The notes under the pieces were generated by a model. It saw only the letters and a program-made list of their open reading frames with translations. It was not told the DNA's origin and did no database searches. Of a stretch of 56,705 bases of DNA, positions 25,107-33,396 are shown piece by piece. Source of the DNA: Ramlibacter sp. (GTDB taxonomy: Bacteria; Pseudomonadota; Gammaproteobacteria; Burkholderiales; Burkholderiaceae_C); NCBI GenBank assembly GCA_028291885.1, contig JAQGNJ010000109.1, positions 1 to 56,705 on the forward strand. Reading direction: 5' to 3'. A program made the position numbers and the translations under genes. The number at the start of each line of letters is the position of its first letter. The stretch's first letter is position 1.

Positions 25107-26752
25107 CCGACACAATGGCTACCGAGTTTGTCGAGACCGAGGTCCTTGTGGTGGGTGCAGGACCGGTCGGTTTGGCCCTGGCCGGCGACCTGGGCTGGCG
25201 TGGCCGCCGCTGCATCGTGGTAGAGCGGGGCGACGGCGTGATCTACCAGGCCAAGATGGACCAGGTCGGACTGCGGACCATGGAATACTGCCGCCGCTGG
25301 GGCATCGTTTCGGAGGTTGAAGCCAGCCCCTACAACCGGGACCGGCCGCAGGACAACATTTACCTGACGGCGCTGACCGGCTGGGAGCTAGGGCGCGAAC
25401 CGTTCAGGAGCATGCGGGAAGACCGGCCGCCGCCGTACAGCCCGCAAAAGCGCGAGCGCTGCCCTCAGAACATGTTCGACCCCATCCTGCAGAAGTTCGC
25501 CCGTTCGCACCCGACCGTGGACTTGAGGATGCGGCACAAATTCGTTGGCCTGGAGCAGGATGCACAAGGCGTGACCGCACAAGTGCTGGATGAGGCGAGC
25601 GGACGCAAGCTGGCCGTCCGTGCCCGCTATCTGGTAGGCGCCGACGGCGGCCGCAGCCGTGTGCGCAAGCAACTGGACATCACGATGAGCGGCCGTGGCC
25701 TGCTGACTCACACCACCAACGTCATTTTCCGCGCCGGGGATCTCGACGCGCTGCACCACACGCCACCGGGCTATCGGTACATCTTCGTCGGCCCCGAGGG
25801 GACCTGGGCCACGCTGGTCGCGATCAACGGCCACGACCAATGGCGCATGTCCATCATCGGCAGCAGGGAGCCACAGACCTTCACCGAGGAAGAGCTCAAG
25901 GCTTTTGCCCACCGGGCGATGGGCAAGCCGTTCCCGCTCGAAATACTGACCGTGCTGTCCTGGGAGCGGCAGGAGCTGGTGGCCGACAGCTACGGCAAGG
26001 GACGCTGCTTCATCGCCGGCGACGCCGCGCACCTGACTTCACCGACCGGCGGCCTGGGCATGAACACCGGCATCGGCGATGCCGCGGATCTGGGCTGGAA
26101 GCTTTCGGCCGTGCTGGAGGGCTGGGGCGGTCCCCGGCTGCTGGCCTCGTACGAGGTCGAGCGCAGGCCGGTGGCGCAGCGCATCGTCTCCATTTCCACG
26201 GCCAACCTGCAGCACATGCGCTCGCCCGGACGCAACGAGCATCTGCTCGAAGACAGCGACGAGGGGCGCGCCACCCGCGAGCGCGTCGGCAAGGCCTTCA
26301 GCGAAGCCATGAAGCGCGAATGGTACCTGGACAACGTGCACGTCGGATACCGCTACCTGGATTCGCCCATCATTGCCTACGAACCGGAAGACCCTGAGCA
26401 GGTCGCGCGGGAAGCGGCCGAGACCGCGGTCCACACGCCGTCGACCCAACCCGGCCGCCGGGCACCGCATGCGTGGCTGCCCGACGGCCTTTCCACCCAC
26501 GACGTTTTCGGCCGCGGCTACGTGCTGGTGGACACTGGCGACGGGTCGCCCAATGGGCGGGTGTCGGAGCTCGAGCGAGCTGCCCGGATGCGCGAGATGC
26601 CACTGAAGGTGGTGCGCTGGAGCCAAGGCGATCTGCCGGACCTGTACCAGCGCCGCTACGTGCTGGTGCGGCCGGACGACACCGTTGCGTGGCGCGGCAA
26701 CGAACTGCCGAAGGAGCCGCCTGCGCTGCTCGCGCAGGTCATCGGACACTGA
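25103..26752 (+). CDS. FAD-dependent monooxygenase, PheA/MhpA-like
   Basis: A 549-residue flavoprotein hydroxylase of the longer phenol/3-(3-hydroxyphenyl)propionate hydroxylase type. The FAD fold is VLVVGAGPVGLALAGDL, the DG motif is LVGADGGRSRVRKQL, and the second FAD motif is GRCFIAGDAAHLTSPTGGLG with MNTGIGDAADLGWKL. A C-terminal thioredoxin-like region (from about residue 440) ends DDTVAWRGNELP, typical of this subclass. It is a second hydroxylase in the operon, so the pathway may need two ring hydroxylations before cleavage. ATG 25103 overlaps the receptor stop. Confidence 0.9.
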   Translation: MTDTMATEFVETEVLVVGAGPVGLALAGDLGWRGRRCIVVERGDGVIYQAKMDQVGLRTMEYCRRWGIVSEVEASPYNRDRPQDNIYLTALTGWELGREPFRSMREDRPPPYSPQKRERCPQNMFDPILQKFARSHPTVDLRMRHKFVGLEQDAQGVTAQVLDEASGRKLAVRARYLVGADGGRSRVRKQLDITMSGRGLLTHTTNVIFRAGDLDALHHTPPGYRYIFVGPEGTWATLVAINGHDQWRMSIIGSREPQTFTEEELKAFAHRAMGKPFPLEILTVLSWERQELVADSYGKGRCFIAGDAAHLTSPTGGLGMNTGIGDAADLGWKLSAVLEGWGGPRLLASYEVERRPVAQRIVSISTANLQHMRSPGRNEHLLEDSDEGRATRERVGKAFSEAMKREWYLDNVHVGYRYLDSPIIAYEPEDPEQVAREAAETAVHTPSTQPGRRAPHAWLPDGLSTHDVFGRGYVLVDTGDGSPNGRVSELERAARMREMPLKVVRWSQGDLPDLYQRRYVLVRPDDTVAWRGNELPKEPPALLAQVIGH

Positions 26753-26776
26753 TACCCGCAAGACCCCAGGAACACC

Positions 26777-27598
26777 ATGAAGCTTTTCAGATTCAGCGGC
26801 GGCCGCATCGGCTTGACCGAAGGCAGCCGCAGCTATGACATCACGGATGCGCTCGGTGTGGACACCACGGCATGGCCGCCGGTCCAAATGGTGCAGCTGA
26901 TCGCAGATTTCGCTCGGCGGACCGCAGGCATCACCCGTCACCCAAAGGCACGCGAAATTTCGATGGGCGACATTCGGTTAGAGGTGCCGATCGAGTGGCC
27001 CAACAAGCTGCTGGCCTACCCGGTGAACTACGTCAAGCACGGCGAGGAGATGAAATCCAGCAATCGCGCCGACCGTAACGGCTTTTTTCTCAAGGCGAAC
27101 TCGTCCCTGAGTGGCCCCAATGATCCGATCGTGCTCCCCGAATTGCCGGGGCGCGAGATCCACCACGAGTGCGAACTCGGCATTGTGATCGGGAAGAAGG
27201 GAAAGAACATTTCGCGCACGGATGCACTCGGCTTCGTGTTCGGCTATGCGTGCCTGATCGACATGGTGGTGCGCGGCACCGAGGAGCGGGTGATGCGCAA
27301 GTCCTACGACACTTTCTGTCCGTTCGGGCCATGGATCACCACTGCCGACGAAGTGCCAGACCCGTCGAATCTGCAGGCGCGGCTGTGGGTGAACGACGAG
27401 CTGAGACAAAACGCCAACACGCGCGACCTGATCGTCGATATTCCCGAGATGATTGTGACCGCCTCGCGAGTCGCCACCCTCTATCCCGGTGACATCATTG
27501 CCACCGGCACCCCGGAGGGCGTCGGGCCGGTCCAGCGGGGAGACCGGGTGCGCATTGCCATCGATAGCGTCGGTGAGATGACGCTGGACGTGCGCTGA
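26777..27598 (+). CDS. Fumarylacetoacetate hydrolase-family protein
   Basis: A 273-residue FAH-superfamily enzyme. Metal ligands are visible in HHECELGIVIGKKG (ExE) and the aspartate of LIDMVVRG. Further marks are SYDTFCPFGPWI, ASRVATLYPGDIIATGTPEG and VQRGDRV. Relatives include fumarylpyruvate hydrolase (NagK) and 2-hydroxyhepta-2,4-diene-1,7-dioate isomerases. Downstream of two hydroxylases and beside a gentisate dioxygenase-like gene, hydrolysis of fumaryl- or maleylpyruvate to pyruvate plus a C4 acid is the best guess. Cytosolic; starts at ATG 26777. Confidence 0.88.
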   Translation: MKLFRFSGGRIGLTEGSRSYDITDALGVDTTAWPPVQMVQLIADFARRTAGITRHPKAREISMGDIRLEVPIEWPNKLLAYPVNYVKHGEEMKSSNRADRNGFFLKANSSLSGPNDPIVLPELPGREIHHECELGIVIGKKGKNISRTDALGFVFGYACLIDMVVRGTEERVMRKSYDTFCPFGPWITTADEVPDPSNLQARLWVNDELRQNANTRDLIVDIPEMIVTASRVATLYPGDIIATGTPEGVGPVQRGDRVRIAIDSVGEMTLDVR

Positions 27599-27622
27599 CG
27601 CAGCCTCATCAAGGATGCCCTC

Positions 27623-28588
27623 ATGAGCAACGCCGAACCCGCTGTCGATTTCCACTCGGCCGCCGACCTTCCAGCCCTGTACAGGCTGCTGGATGAGGTA
27701 CAGGTCAAGAATGGCTGGGCCAAGGCCGTGCCGGTGATCGTGCGCGAACCCAAGCAAGTGTTCGTGCCGCATCGCTGGCGCTTCGCCGATACTCGCGCCG
27801 CGTTGCATGCTGCCGGCCGGTTGGTCGGCACTGAATGGGCGGAACGCCGCAATCTGATCATGGCGAACCCGTTCCCTGGGAACGACTACGCAACAGTGCC
27901 GACCCTGGTGGGCGCCTACCAGATGGTGAAGGCTGGCGAAAAGGCCCACAGCCACCGTCACACGCCCAATGCAATGCGCGTCGTGCTGGAAGCGGCCCCC
28001 GGGACATTCACCGTCGTCGAGGGCGCGAAGATTCCGATGGCGCCCGGTGACGTGCTCCTCACGCCGAACTGGTGCTGGCACGGACACTCCAATGAGAGCG
28101 CCATGGATGCTTACTGGATCGACTATCTGGACGCACCACTGACTGCGGCCATTGGTCCCATGTTCTTCGAGCAACACCCCGACAAAGTGGAAGGGTCGAA
28201 CCGGACCGAGGAGCGCTCGCCTATGCGCTTCGCATTCGCCGACTACAGCCGCGCGCTCGCGCAGGCCGATCGGATAGCGCCGGGTGTGCGCCAGCACGTG
28301 CTGGGCCCGGCGACCCTGGAGAGCTTTGACCGGGTTGCGCTCGAGATGTCTTCCGGCGTTCAATGGGAACCCGGCCGCACCTCGGCCAACCAAATCTATA
28401 CCGTGGTGCAGGGCCGCGGCCGCTCACTTGTTGGGCAGCGCGAATTCAGCTGGGAACGAGGCGACATGATGGCAGTGCCCTGTTGGCAGCCGCAGCAGCA
28501 CCAAGCTGACGAGAACACCATCCTCCTTCGCGTCTCCGACGAACCGCTGATGCGCATGCTCGGGTGGCTCCGCGGCGGGGCAGCATAG
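27623..28588 (+). CDS. Gentisate 1,2-dioxygenase-like bicupin
   Basis: A 321-residue bicupin. The first cupin carries the iron motif AHSHRHTPNAMRVV, close to the gentisate dioxygenase signature HRHT..A.R, and later LLTPNWCWHGHSNES. The second cupin (from about residue 225) has GRGRSLVGQREFSWERGD. Gentisate dioxygenases open the ring between C1 and C2 of gentisate, 1-hydroxy-2-naphthoate or salicylate-type acids to give pyruvate derivatives. It ends the plus-strand operon and converges on the ABC permease gene 48 bases later. Substrate within this family is not certain. Confidence 0.87.
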   Translation: MSNAEPAVDFHSAADLPALYRLLDEVQVKNGWAKAVPVIVREPKQVFVPHRWRFADTRAALHAAGRLVGTEWAERRNLIMANPFPGNDYATVPTLVGAYQMVKAGEKAHSHRHTPNAMRVVLEAAPGTFTVVEGAKIPMAPGDVLLTPNWCWHGHSNESAMDAYWIDYLDAPLTAAIGPMFFEQHPDKVEGSNRTEERSPMRFAFADYSRALAQADRIAPGVRQHVLGPATLESFDRVALEMSSGVQWEPGRTSANQIYTVVQGRGRSLVGQREFSWERGDMMAVPCWQPQQHQADENTILLRVSDEPLMRMLGWLRGGAA

Positions 28589-28636
28589 GATTGACTCGTG
28601 TGGCACCCAGGCCCTGCAGTCAACGCTTGGGGCGAT

Positions 28637-29401
28637 TCAATTCTTCCAGCGGATCGCCAGCTTCTCCACTAGTTCGACCAGGTAATACAGGGCGATGCTG
28701 ATGACGGTCAGGATGATCAGCGCGCTGAAGGCGAGCGGCGTGCGTGACTGCGCGGTCGAAGTCATGATCAGGTAGCCCAGTCCCTCCTCGGCCCCGACGA
28801 ACTCGCCGATCACGGCTCCAATCACCGCGAAGGTGATGGCCACCTTGCAGCCCACCATGATGTGCGGCATCGCCTCGGGAATGCGCAGGCGCACGAACAC
28901 CTGCCAAGCCGAGGCCTGCATCGAGCGCATCAGGTCGACCCTCGTGCGCGTCGTCGCTTCCAGCCCCGTCGTTGCGCTCACAACAATCGGGAAGAAGCAC
29001 ACCAGGAACACCACCACGATCTTCGGCAGGATCCCGAAACCCAGCCACAGGGCGATTAGCGGCGCCAGCGCCACTTTGGGCACGGACTGCAAGGCCAACA
29101 GCACCGGGTAGATCGTGTTCTTCAGTGCCGGCGTGTAAGCGACCAGCACTGCAACTGGCAGCGCGATCGCCAGTGCCAGGCCGAAGCCGATGACCGTTTC
29201 ATACAGTGTCACCCACGTATGCCGCATGAGCTCGGCGCGCCACTCCACCGAGACCTGGGCGATGCTGGTGGGTGACGGCAGCATCCATTGCGGCACCTTG
29301 AAGCCATGGACGAAGACTTCCCACGCGACCAGGAAGACAAGCAGGGTCAACACCGGCAGGGCGCCGTTCAGCCACTGGCCAGTACGGGAGTTCTGCTTCA
29401 T
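28637..29401 (-). CDS. ABC transporter permease, SsuC/TauC type
   Basis: A 254-residue inner-membrane permease with about six helices. The binding-protein-dependent transport signature is the EAA loop around LEATTRTRVDLMRSM, QASAWQVFVRLRIPEAMPHI and GCKVAITFAVIGAVIGEF. It is typical of importers for sulfonates, taurine, nitrate, riboflavin or pyrimidine precursors. ATG 29401 overlaps the ATPase stop as ATGA, and the preferred direction of translation is ATPase then permease. Together with the binding protein at 31166-32170 it forms one importer. Confidence 0.92.
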   Translation of the reverse strand: MKQNSRTGQWLNGALPVLTLLVFLVAWEVFVHGFKVPQWMLPSPTSIAQVSVEWRAELMRHTWVTLYETVIGFGLALAIALPVAVLVAYTPALKNTIYPVLLALQSVPKVALAPLIALWLGFGILPKIVVVFLVCFFPIVVSATTGLEATTRTRVDLMRSMQASAWQVFVRLRIPEAMPHIMVGCKVAITFAVIGAVIGEFVGAEEGLGYLIMTSTAQSRTPLAFSALIILTVISIALYYLVELVEKLAIRWKN

Positions 29402-30243
29402 GCCTGGCTCCTGCGGGCGAAGATCAGTCCGCGGATGTGGTGGGTCAGTTCGCGAAAGCGCGGGTGCAGTTCCGTATGCGGGCCGCGGGGGCGAGGCAGG
29501 TCGATGGTGATCGTTTCGACGATGCGGCCCGGCCGCGGCGACATCACGACCACGGTGTCCGAGAGCATCACGGCTTCGTTGATGTCGTGCGTGATCAGCA
29601 GGGCCGTCTTGCGCGTCTCTTCCCACAGGCGCAGCAATTCCAGCGACAGTTCCTCGCGCGTGAGCGCGTCCAATGCGCCGAAGGGCTCGTCGAGCAGCAG
29701 GACCTGGGGATCCGCGAGTAGGGCCCGGCAGAGGGCCGCGCGCTGTTTCATGCCGCCCGAGAGGTCCTGTGGCTTGCGATGCTCAAAGCCGCCCAGGCCC
29801 GCCATCGCCGTGAGCGACCGGGCGCGCTGCAAGCCTTCTTCCTTGGGCAGCCCGTACAACTGCGCCGGCAGCATCACGTTCTGCAGCACCGTGAGCCAGG
29901 GGAACAGGACGTGCTCCTGGAAAGCGATGCCCACTTCGCGCGACGGCCCGGAGAGTTCGCGCCCGTCGCGCAGCACGGTGCCCTCGCTGGCGGCCTCCAG
30001 GCCGGCGAGGATCTTCAGCAGGGTGGACTTGCCGCAACCGGAGGCACCGACGATCGCGACGAAGCCGCCCTGCGGGATGTCCAGGCTGATGTCGTCCAGC
30101 GCGCGCACCGGGCCTTCCCGCGTCTGGTAGGTTTTGGACAGGTGGCTGACATGAAAGGTTGGCCCGACTGCCGCAGGGGTGGGCGCGGCTGGGCGCAGTG
30201 TCGCCGCGGGTGGCGCACTAATATCGGAAAGGACAGCTGCCAT
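29398..30243 (-). CDS. ABC transporter ATPase, SsuB/TauB type
   Basis: A 281-residue ATP-binding subunit. It has Walker A VGASGCGKSTLL, the Q-loop in GIAFQEHVLFPWL, the signature LSGGMKQR, Walker B VLLLDEPFGALDAL and the H-switch LLITHDINEAV. The N-terminus carries a 25-residue Ala/Pro-rich lead before the core. ATG 30243 follows the hydrolase gene by 48 bases. Operon with the permease. Confidence 0.94.
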   Translation of the reverse strand: MAAVLSDISAPPAATLRPAAPTPAAVGPTFHVSHLSKTYQTREGPVRALDDISLDIPQGGFVAIVGASGCGKSTLLKILAGLEAASEGTVLRDGRELSGPSREVGIAFQEHVLFPWLTVLQNVMLPAQLYGLPKEEGLQRARSLTAMAGLGGFEHRKPQDLSGGMKQRAALCRALLADPQVLLLDEPFGALDALTREELSLELLRLWEETRKTALLITHDINEAVMLSDTVVVMSPRPGRIVETITIDLPRPRGPHTELHPRFRELTHHIRGLIFARRSQA

Positions 30244-30291
30244 GGGGTGACTCCAGGTGGAAGGACGGAAGGCGACAGGCCGGGATGGGTG

Positions 30292-31158
30292 TCATGCGCG
30301 CATCAGCGCACTGGCCATCCGTCGTGCGAGGGATCCAGCGGGATCGGCGAGGCGCTCGAGGATGGAAAAGTGATCGGCGCCCGGCTCTTCCCAATGGGTG
30401 CAGGCCAGGCCGGCGCGCGTGTGCGCGGCAGCCAATTCGGCCGACTGCCGACGCAGTTCCGGCAATTCCGCGCCGCCTGCGACGACCCATGTGGGCGGAC
30501 CGGCGGCGGGAACATGGTGCAATGGCGAATTGCGCAGCGCGCAGGCCTCATCCATCGCCAGCTTCTCGTTCAGGTAGGTATGGCGGATCGGCTCCAGGTC
30601 ATAGACCCCGCTGGCCAAAAACGCTGCGCGCACCGCCCTGTGGTCCAGCACCATGGCCGCAAGCTGCGCGCCGGCCGACCAGCCGGCCAGCCGCAAGCCG
30701 TCCGATGAAGCGCCCAGAGATGGCACCGTGCGCACCAGAAAATCCAGCGCCGACCGGCTCTCCGCCGCGATCTGGTCCAGCGTGGCCTCGGGTGCGAGCG
30801 TGTACCCCACGAGGGCCAGGCTGATGCCGTTGGGAACGAGGCCATCGGCGAGGAAGGTGAACGTGTGCTTGGAGCGCGACTGCCAGTAGCCGCCGTGAAA
30901 GAAGACCAGCGTCGGCGCGCCGGGGCCGGCAGGGATGAAATCGATTGTCTGCCGCGGCGCCGGCCCATAGCGCAGGTCCAGCCTCGCATCGGCGCGCGAC
31001 CGCGCCTTTTCGCTGCGGCGCTCCCAGTCGACGACGCATTCGGCGCTGCCCGCCACCGCCGCGGCGTTGTTGTACGCGGCGTCGAGGGTCTCGCGGTCCC
31101 ACGCGCGCCACGCGCTCGCCCGGAAGTCGCGCGCTTGGCCGATCACGGGAATGCTCAT
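30292..31158 (-). CDS. Alpha/beta hydrolase, arylformamidase-like
   Basis: A 288-residue hydrolase. The oxyanion motif is VFFHGGYWQSRSKHTF and the nucleophile elbow is LAGWSAGAQLAAM (Ser). The catalytic histidine is probably in GADHFSILERL, with an aspartate or glutamate before it. HGGYW and the layout resemble kynurenine formamidase and related N-formyl or carbamoyl amide hydrolases. Lying between an ABC ATPase and its binding protein suggests it acts on the imported compound, perhaps removing an acyl group. The last codon ends 48 bases before the ATPase start. Confidence 0.82.
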   Translation of the reverse strand: MSIPVIGQARDFRASAWRAWDRETLDAAYNNAAAVAGSAECVVDWERRSEKARSRADARLDLRYGPAPRQTIDFIPAGPGAPTLVFFHGGYWQSRSKHTFTFLADGLVPNGISLALVGYTLAPEATLDQIAAESRSALDFLVRTVPSLGASSDGLRLAGWSAGAQLAAMVLDHRAVRAAFLASGVYDLEPIRHTYLNEKLAMDEACALRNSPLHHVPAAGPPTWVVAGGAELPELRRQSAELAAAHTRAGLACTHWEEPGADHFSILERLADPAGSLARRMASALMRA

Positions 31159-31165
31159 GGAAGGC

Positions 31166-32170
31166 TCAGCGCGGCACGAAGCCCGAAGCGATCATTTCCT
31201 CCGCGCTGACGGTCCGCTTGAGTTCGAACGCACTGGCGACCGCGTCCACTGTCGCCTTCATCTTCTTCGCATTGAGGCTGCCCATGGGCGTGCCCGGCAC
31301 CTGCGCGAGTTCGGCCACGGCCCGGGTCTCGCCCGCACCGATGTCGGGATCCACCTGCTTTTGTAGCCGGTTGAGGATGGCGCCCGCGGCCACCGGATCC
31401 CGGAAGGCTTCCTGCATGCCCTTGATCGTGGCGGCGACGAACTTGCGAACGGTCTCCGGGTCGCTCCTGATCGTCTCTTCGGAGGCCACGATGCCGTTGC
31501 CGTAGAAGTCCAGGCCCGCATCCTTGTAGGCGAGGCGAACCAGCTTGCGCGGCGCCACGACCTTGGCCAGCAGCGGCTCGCCGACCGAGAACTGGCCGAT
31601 GGCATCGACCCGGCCGGTCGCCAGCATGGCAGGCAAGGCGGAGCCGTCGGCGATGACGAAGCTCACCTTCTCCTTGGGAATGCCGGACGCCTTCGCGTAG
31701 GCGCCGAACATCAGCAGTACCGCGCTGCTGGCCGTGTCCGCCACCTTGCGCCCCACCAGGTCCTTGGGGCTGCTGATGCCGCTGCCCTCGAGGGCGAACA
31801 GCGTGTGCGGAGCGTTCTGGTAGACCACCGAAACCAGCTTGACCGGCAGGTTGTCGTTGGCGCGTGCCAGCACCAGCGAACCGGCATCGGCGAATCCGAA
31901 CTGTGCCTGGCCGGCCGCCACCTTCTTGATCGCATCGGCCGAGCCGCCACCGCGCACGATGGTCACGTCCAGGCCCTGCTCCTTGTAGTAGCCCTTCTCC
32001 AGGGCCACGAAGTAGTACGCGTGCCGCCCGTTGACGCCGAAGTCGGTGACGAAGGTCACGTCCTTGGCTTGGGCCTGCGCCACCACCAGACCCAGGAGTG
32101 CTGCCGCTGGCCAATGGCGCAGAGACCCGGTTGAAGGAAGACGAAAGGGCGACGTGCGGAGTGCGTTCAT
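31166..32170 (-). CDS. ABC substrate-binding protein, NMT1/SsuA-like
   Basis: A 334-residue periplasmic protein. The signal peptide ends near AQAQA (about residue 35), followed by KDVTFVTDFGVNGRHAYYFVALEKGYYKEQGLD in pieces typical of NMT1/THI5-like and SsuA-like receptors: the EKGYYKEQGLDV segment, GSADAIKKVAAGQAQFGFAD, and later LPAMLATGRVDAIGQF. Substrates in this class are often pyrimidine-like or sulfonated. It is the first gene of the minus-strand transporter operon, only 7 bases before the hydrolase, and divergent from the IclR regulator. Confidence 0.9.
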   Translation of the reverse strand: MNALRTSPFRLPSTGSLRHWPAAALLGLVVAQAQAKDVTFVTDFGVNGRHAYYFVALEKGYYKEQGLDVTIVRGGGSADAIKKVAAGQAQFGFADAGSLVLARANDNLPVKLVSVVYQNAPHTLFALEGSGISSPKDLVGRKVADTASSAVLLMFGAYAKASGIPKEKVSFVIADGSALPAMLATGRVDAIGQFSVGEPLLAKVVAPRKLVRLAYKDAGLDFYGNGIVASEETIRSDPETVRKFVAATIKGMQEAFRDPVAAGAILNRLQKQVDPDIGAGETRAVAELAQVPGTPMGSLNAKKMKATVDAVASAFELKRTVSAEEMIASGFVPR

Positions 32171-32409
32171 TGGTGGTGACCTGTCGATGAAAAGGTATCC
32201 GAACCGAAGCAAGGGCTGTGCCAGCCATTACTTGACCACTACGCACGGAATTTTGGGCTACGCCGTGGTCTGGTTCAAATATACTGTCAATTATTGAACT
32301 TGTCGCGGCAAATTGTACGGATATTGGTGAAAGCACCAATCCGCGACCGAAGCGATGACATGCGTCAGCGGCTGCCGCCGTTGGCACGCGTCCTGTGTAA
32401 AGGGTAGGA
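32171..32409. promoter_or_regulatory. Divergent promoter region with candidate IclR operator
   Basis: This 239-base gap is clearly richer in A and T than its surroundings. It holds an inverted repeat GTTCAA (32273-32278) and TTGAAC (32294-32299) with a 15-base spacer. A minus-strand TTGACA lies inside the repeat (32288-32283), possibly a -35 element for the transporter operon. The plus-strand IclR gene starts 110 bases further on. Binding by the IclR product is inferred from position only. Confidence 0.5.
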
Positions 32410-33345
32410 ATGAAATCTGAAATCAATGCGGTCAAGTCAGAAGTCGCTCCGCGTCCCGCGAGGCCTGCGGCACGCCCAACGCCGCGCGCGCCGGCTTCAG
32501 CGCAAGCCGGCGCCGACGAAAGCCGCGGCGGGTTGCGTCCGGACTCCTACCTGCAGTCGCTGGAAAAGGGCCTTGCGGTACTGCATGCCTTCACGGCGGC
32601 GCGGCCGTGGCTGACCATGGCGGAAGTGGCCGACCTCACGGGCCAGGACCGCGCCGCGGCGCGCCGCGCGCTGCTCACACTGCACCAACTGGGCTACCTG
32701 TCGCAGCGGGGCAAGCACTTCGGCCTGACCGCGAAGGTCCTGGGCTTTGGCTACGAATACCTGGCGGCCCTGCCCTTCTGGGCACTCGCGCATCCCGTGC
32801 TCGAGGCCTTGTCCGATGAATTGAATGAGACGATCTCGATCGGCGTGCTCGATGGAGCCGACGTCGTCTTCATCCTGCGGGTGCCGGCCAAGCGCCTTCT
32901 GACGTTCGATCCCAGCACCGGCAGCCGCCTGCCGGCGCACCTGCATTCACTGGGTCACATCCTGCTGGCCCAGTTGCCGGACAACGAGTTGCAGCCGGTG
33001 CTCAAGCGCGTGAAGTACACCCGGTTCACACCGCGCTCCGTGATGACCGAACAGGAACTGCAGGACTACATCGCCCGTGCCCGCAACCAGGGATGGGCCT
33101 CTTCGTCCTGCCTGTACGACGAGATCATCGGCGGCATCTCCGTGGCGCTGAAGGACCGGCAGGGCACGACCCTGGCCGCCCTGAACGTCAGCTACGTCGT
33201 CGACAGCGATGCCGAGCGCCGCAGCGTGGCCGACATCCTGCCGCGCCTGCAGCTCGCTGCCAGGCGCATCCAGGAAGCCATGCCGGCGGCGGCCGCTCCG
33301 CGACGGCCCGAGCGCACCCGAACGCGCGCACCGGACGCCCCCTGA
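32410..33345 (+). CDS. IclR-family regulator, PcaR/PobR subgroup
   Basis: A 311-residue regulator. After a disordered basic/Pro-Ala N-terminus (about 45 residues) comes the IclR winged helix: YLQSLEKGLAVLHAFTAARPWLTMAEVADLTGQDRAAARRAL in segments, then LHQLGYLSQRGKHF. The effector domain has HSLGHILLAQLP and a C-terminal GISVALKDRQGTTLAALNVS. The arrangement SLEKGLAVL is that of PcaR/PobR/PcaU, regulators of aromatic acid pathways. A variable Arg/Pro tail ends it. It likely governs the flanking transporter and hydrolase genes. Confidence 0.92.
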   Translation: MKSEINAVKSEVAPRPARPAARPTPRAPASAQAGADESRGGLRPDSYLQSLEKGLAVLHAFTAARPWLTMAEVADLTGQDRAAARRALLTLHQLGYLSQRGKHFGLTAKVLGFGYEYLAALPFWALAHPVLEALSDELNETISIGVLDGADVVFILRVPAKRLLTFDPSTGSRLPAHLHSLGHILLAQLPDNELQPVLKRVKYTRFTPRSVMTEQELQDYIARARNQGWASSSCLYDEIIGGISVALKDRQGTTLAALNVSYVVDSDAERRSVADILPRLQLAARRIQEAMPAAAAPRRPERTRTRAPDAP

Positions 33346-33396
33346 TCTTCTTCTGTCCAGCACCTTCAACCCCGTCCTACTCCCGGAGCACCCACC

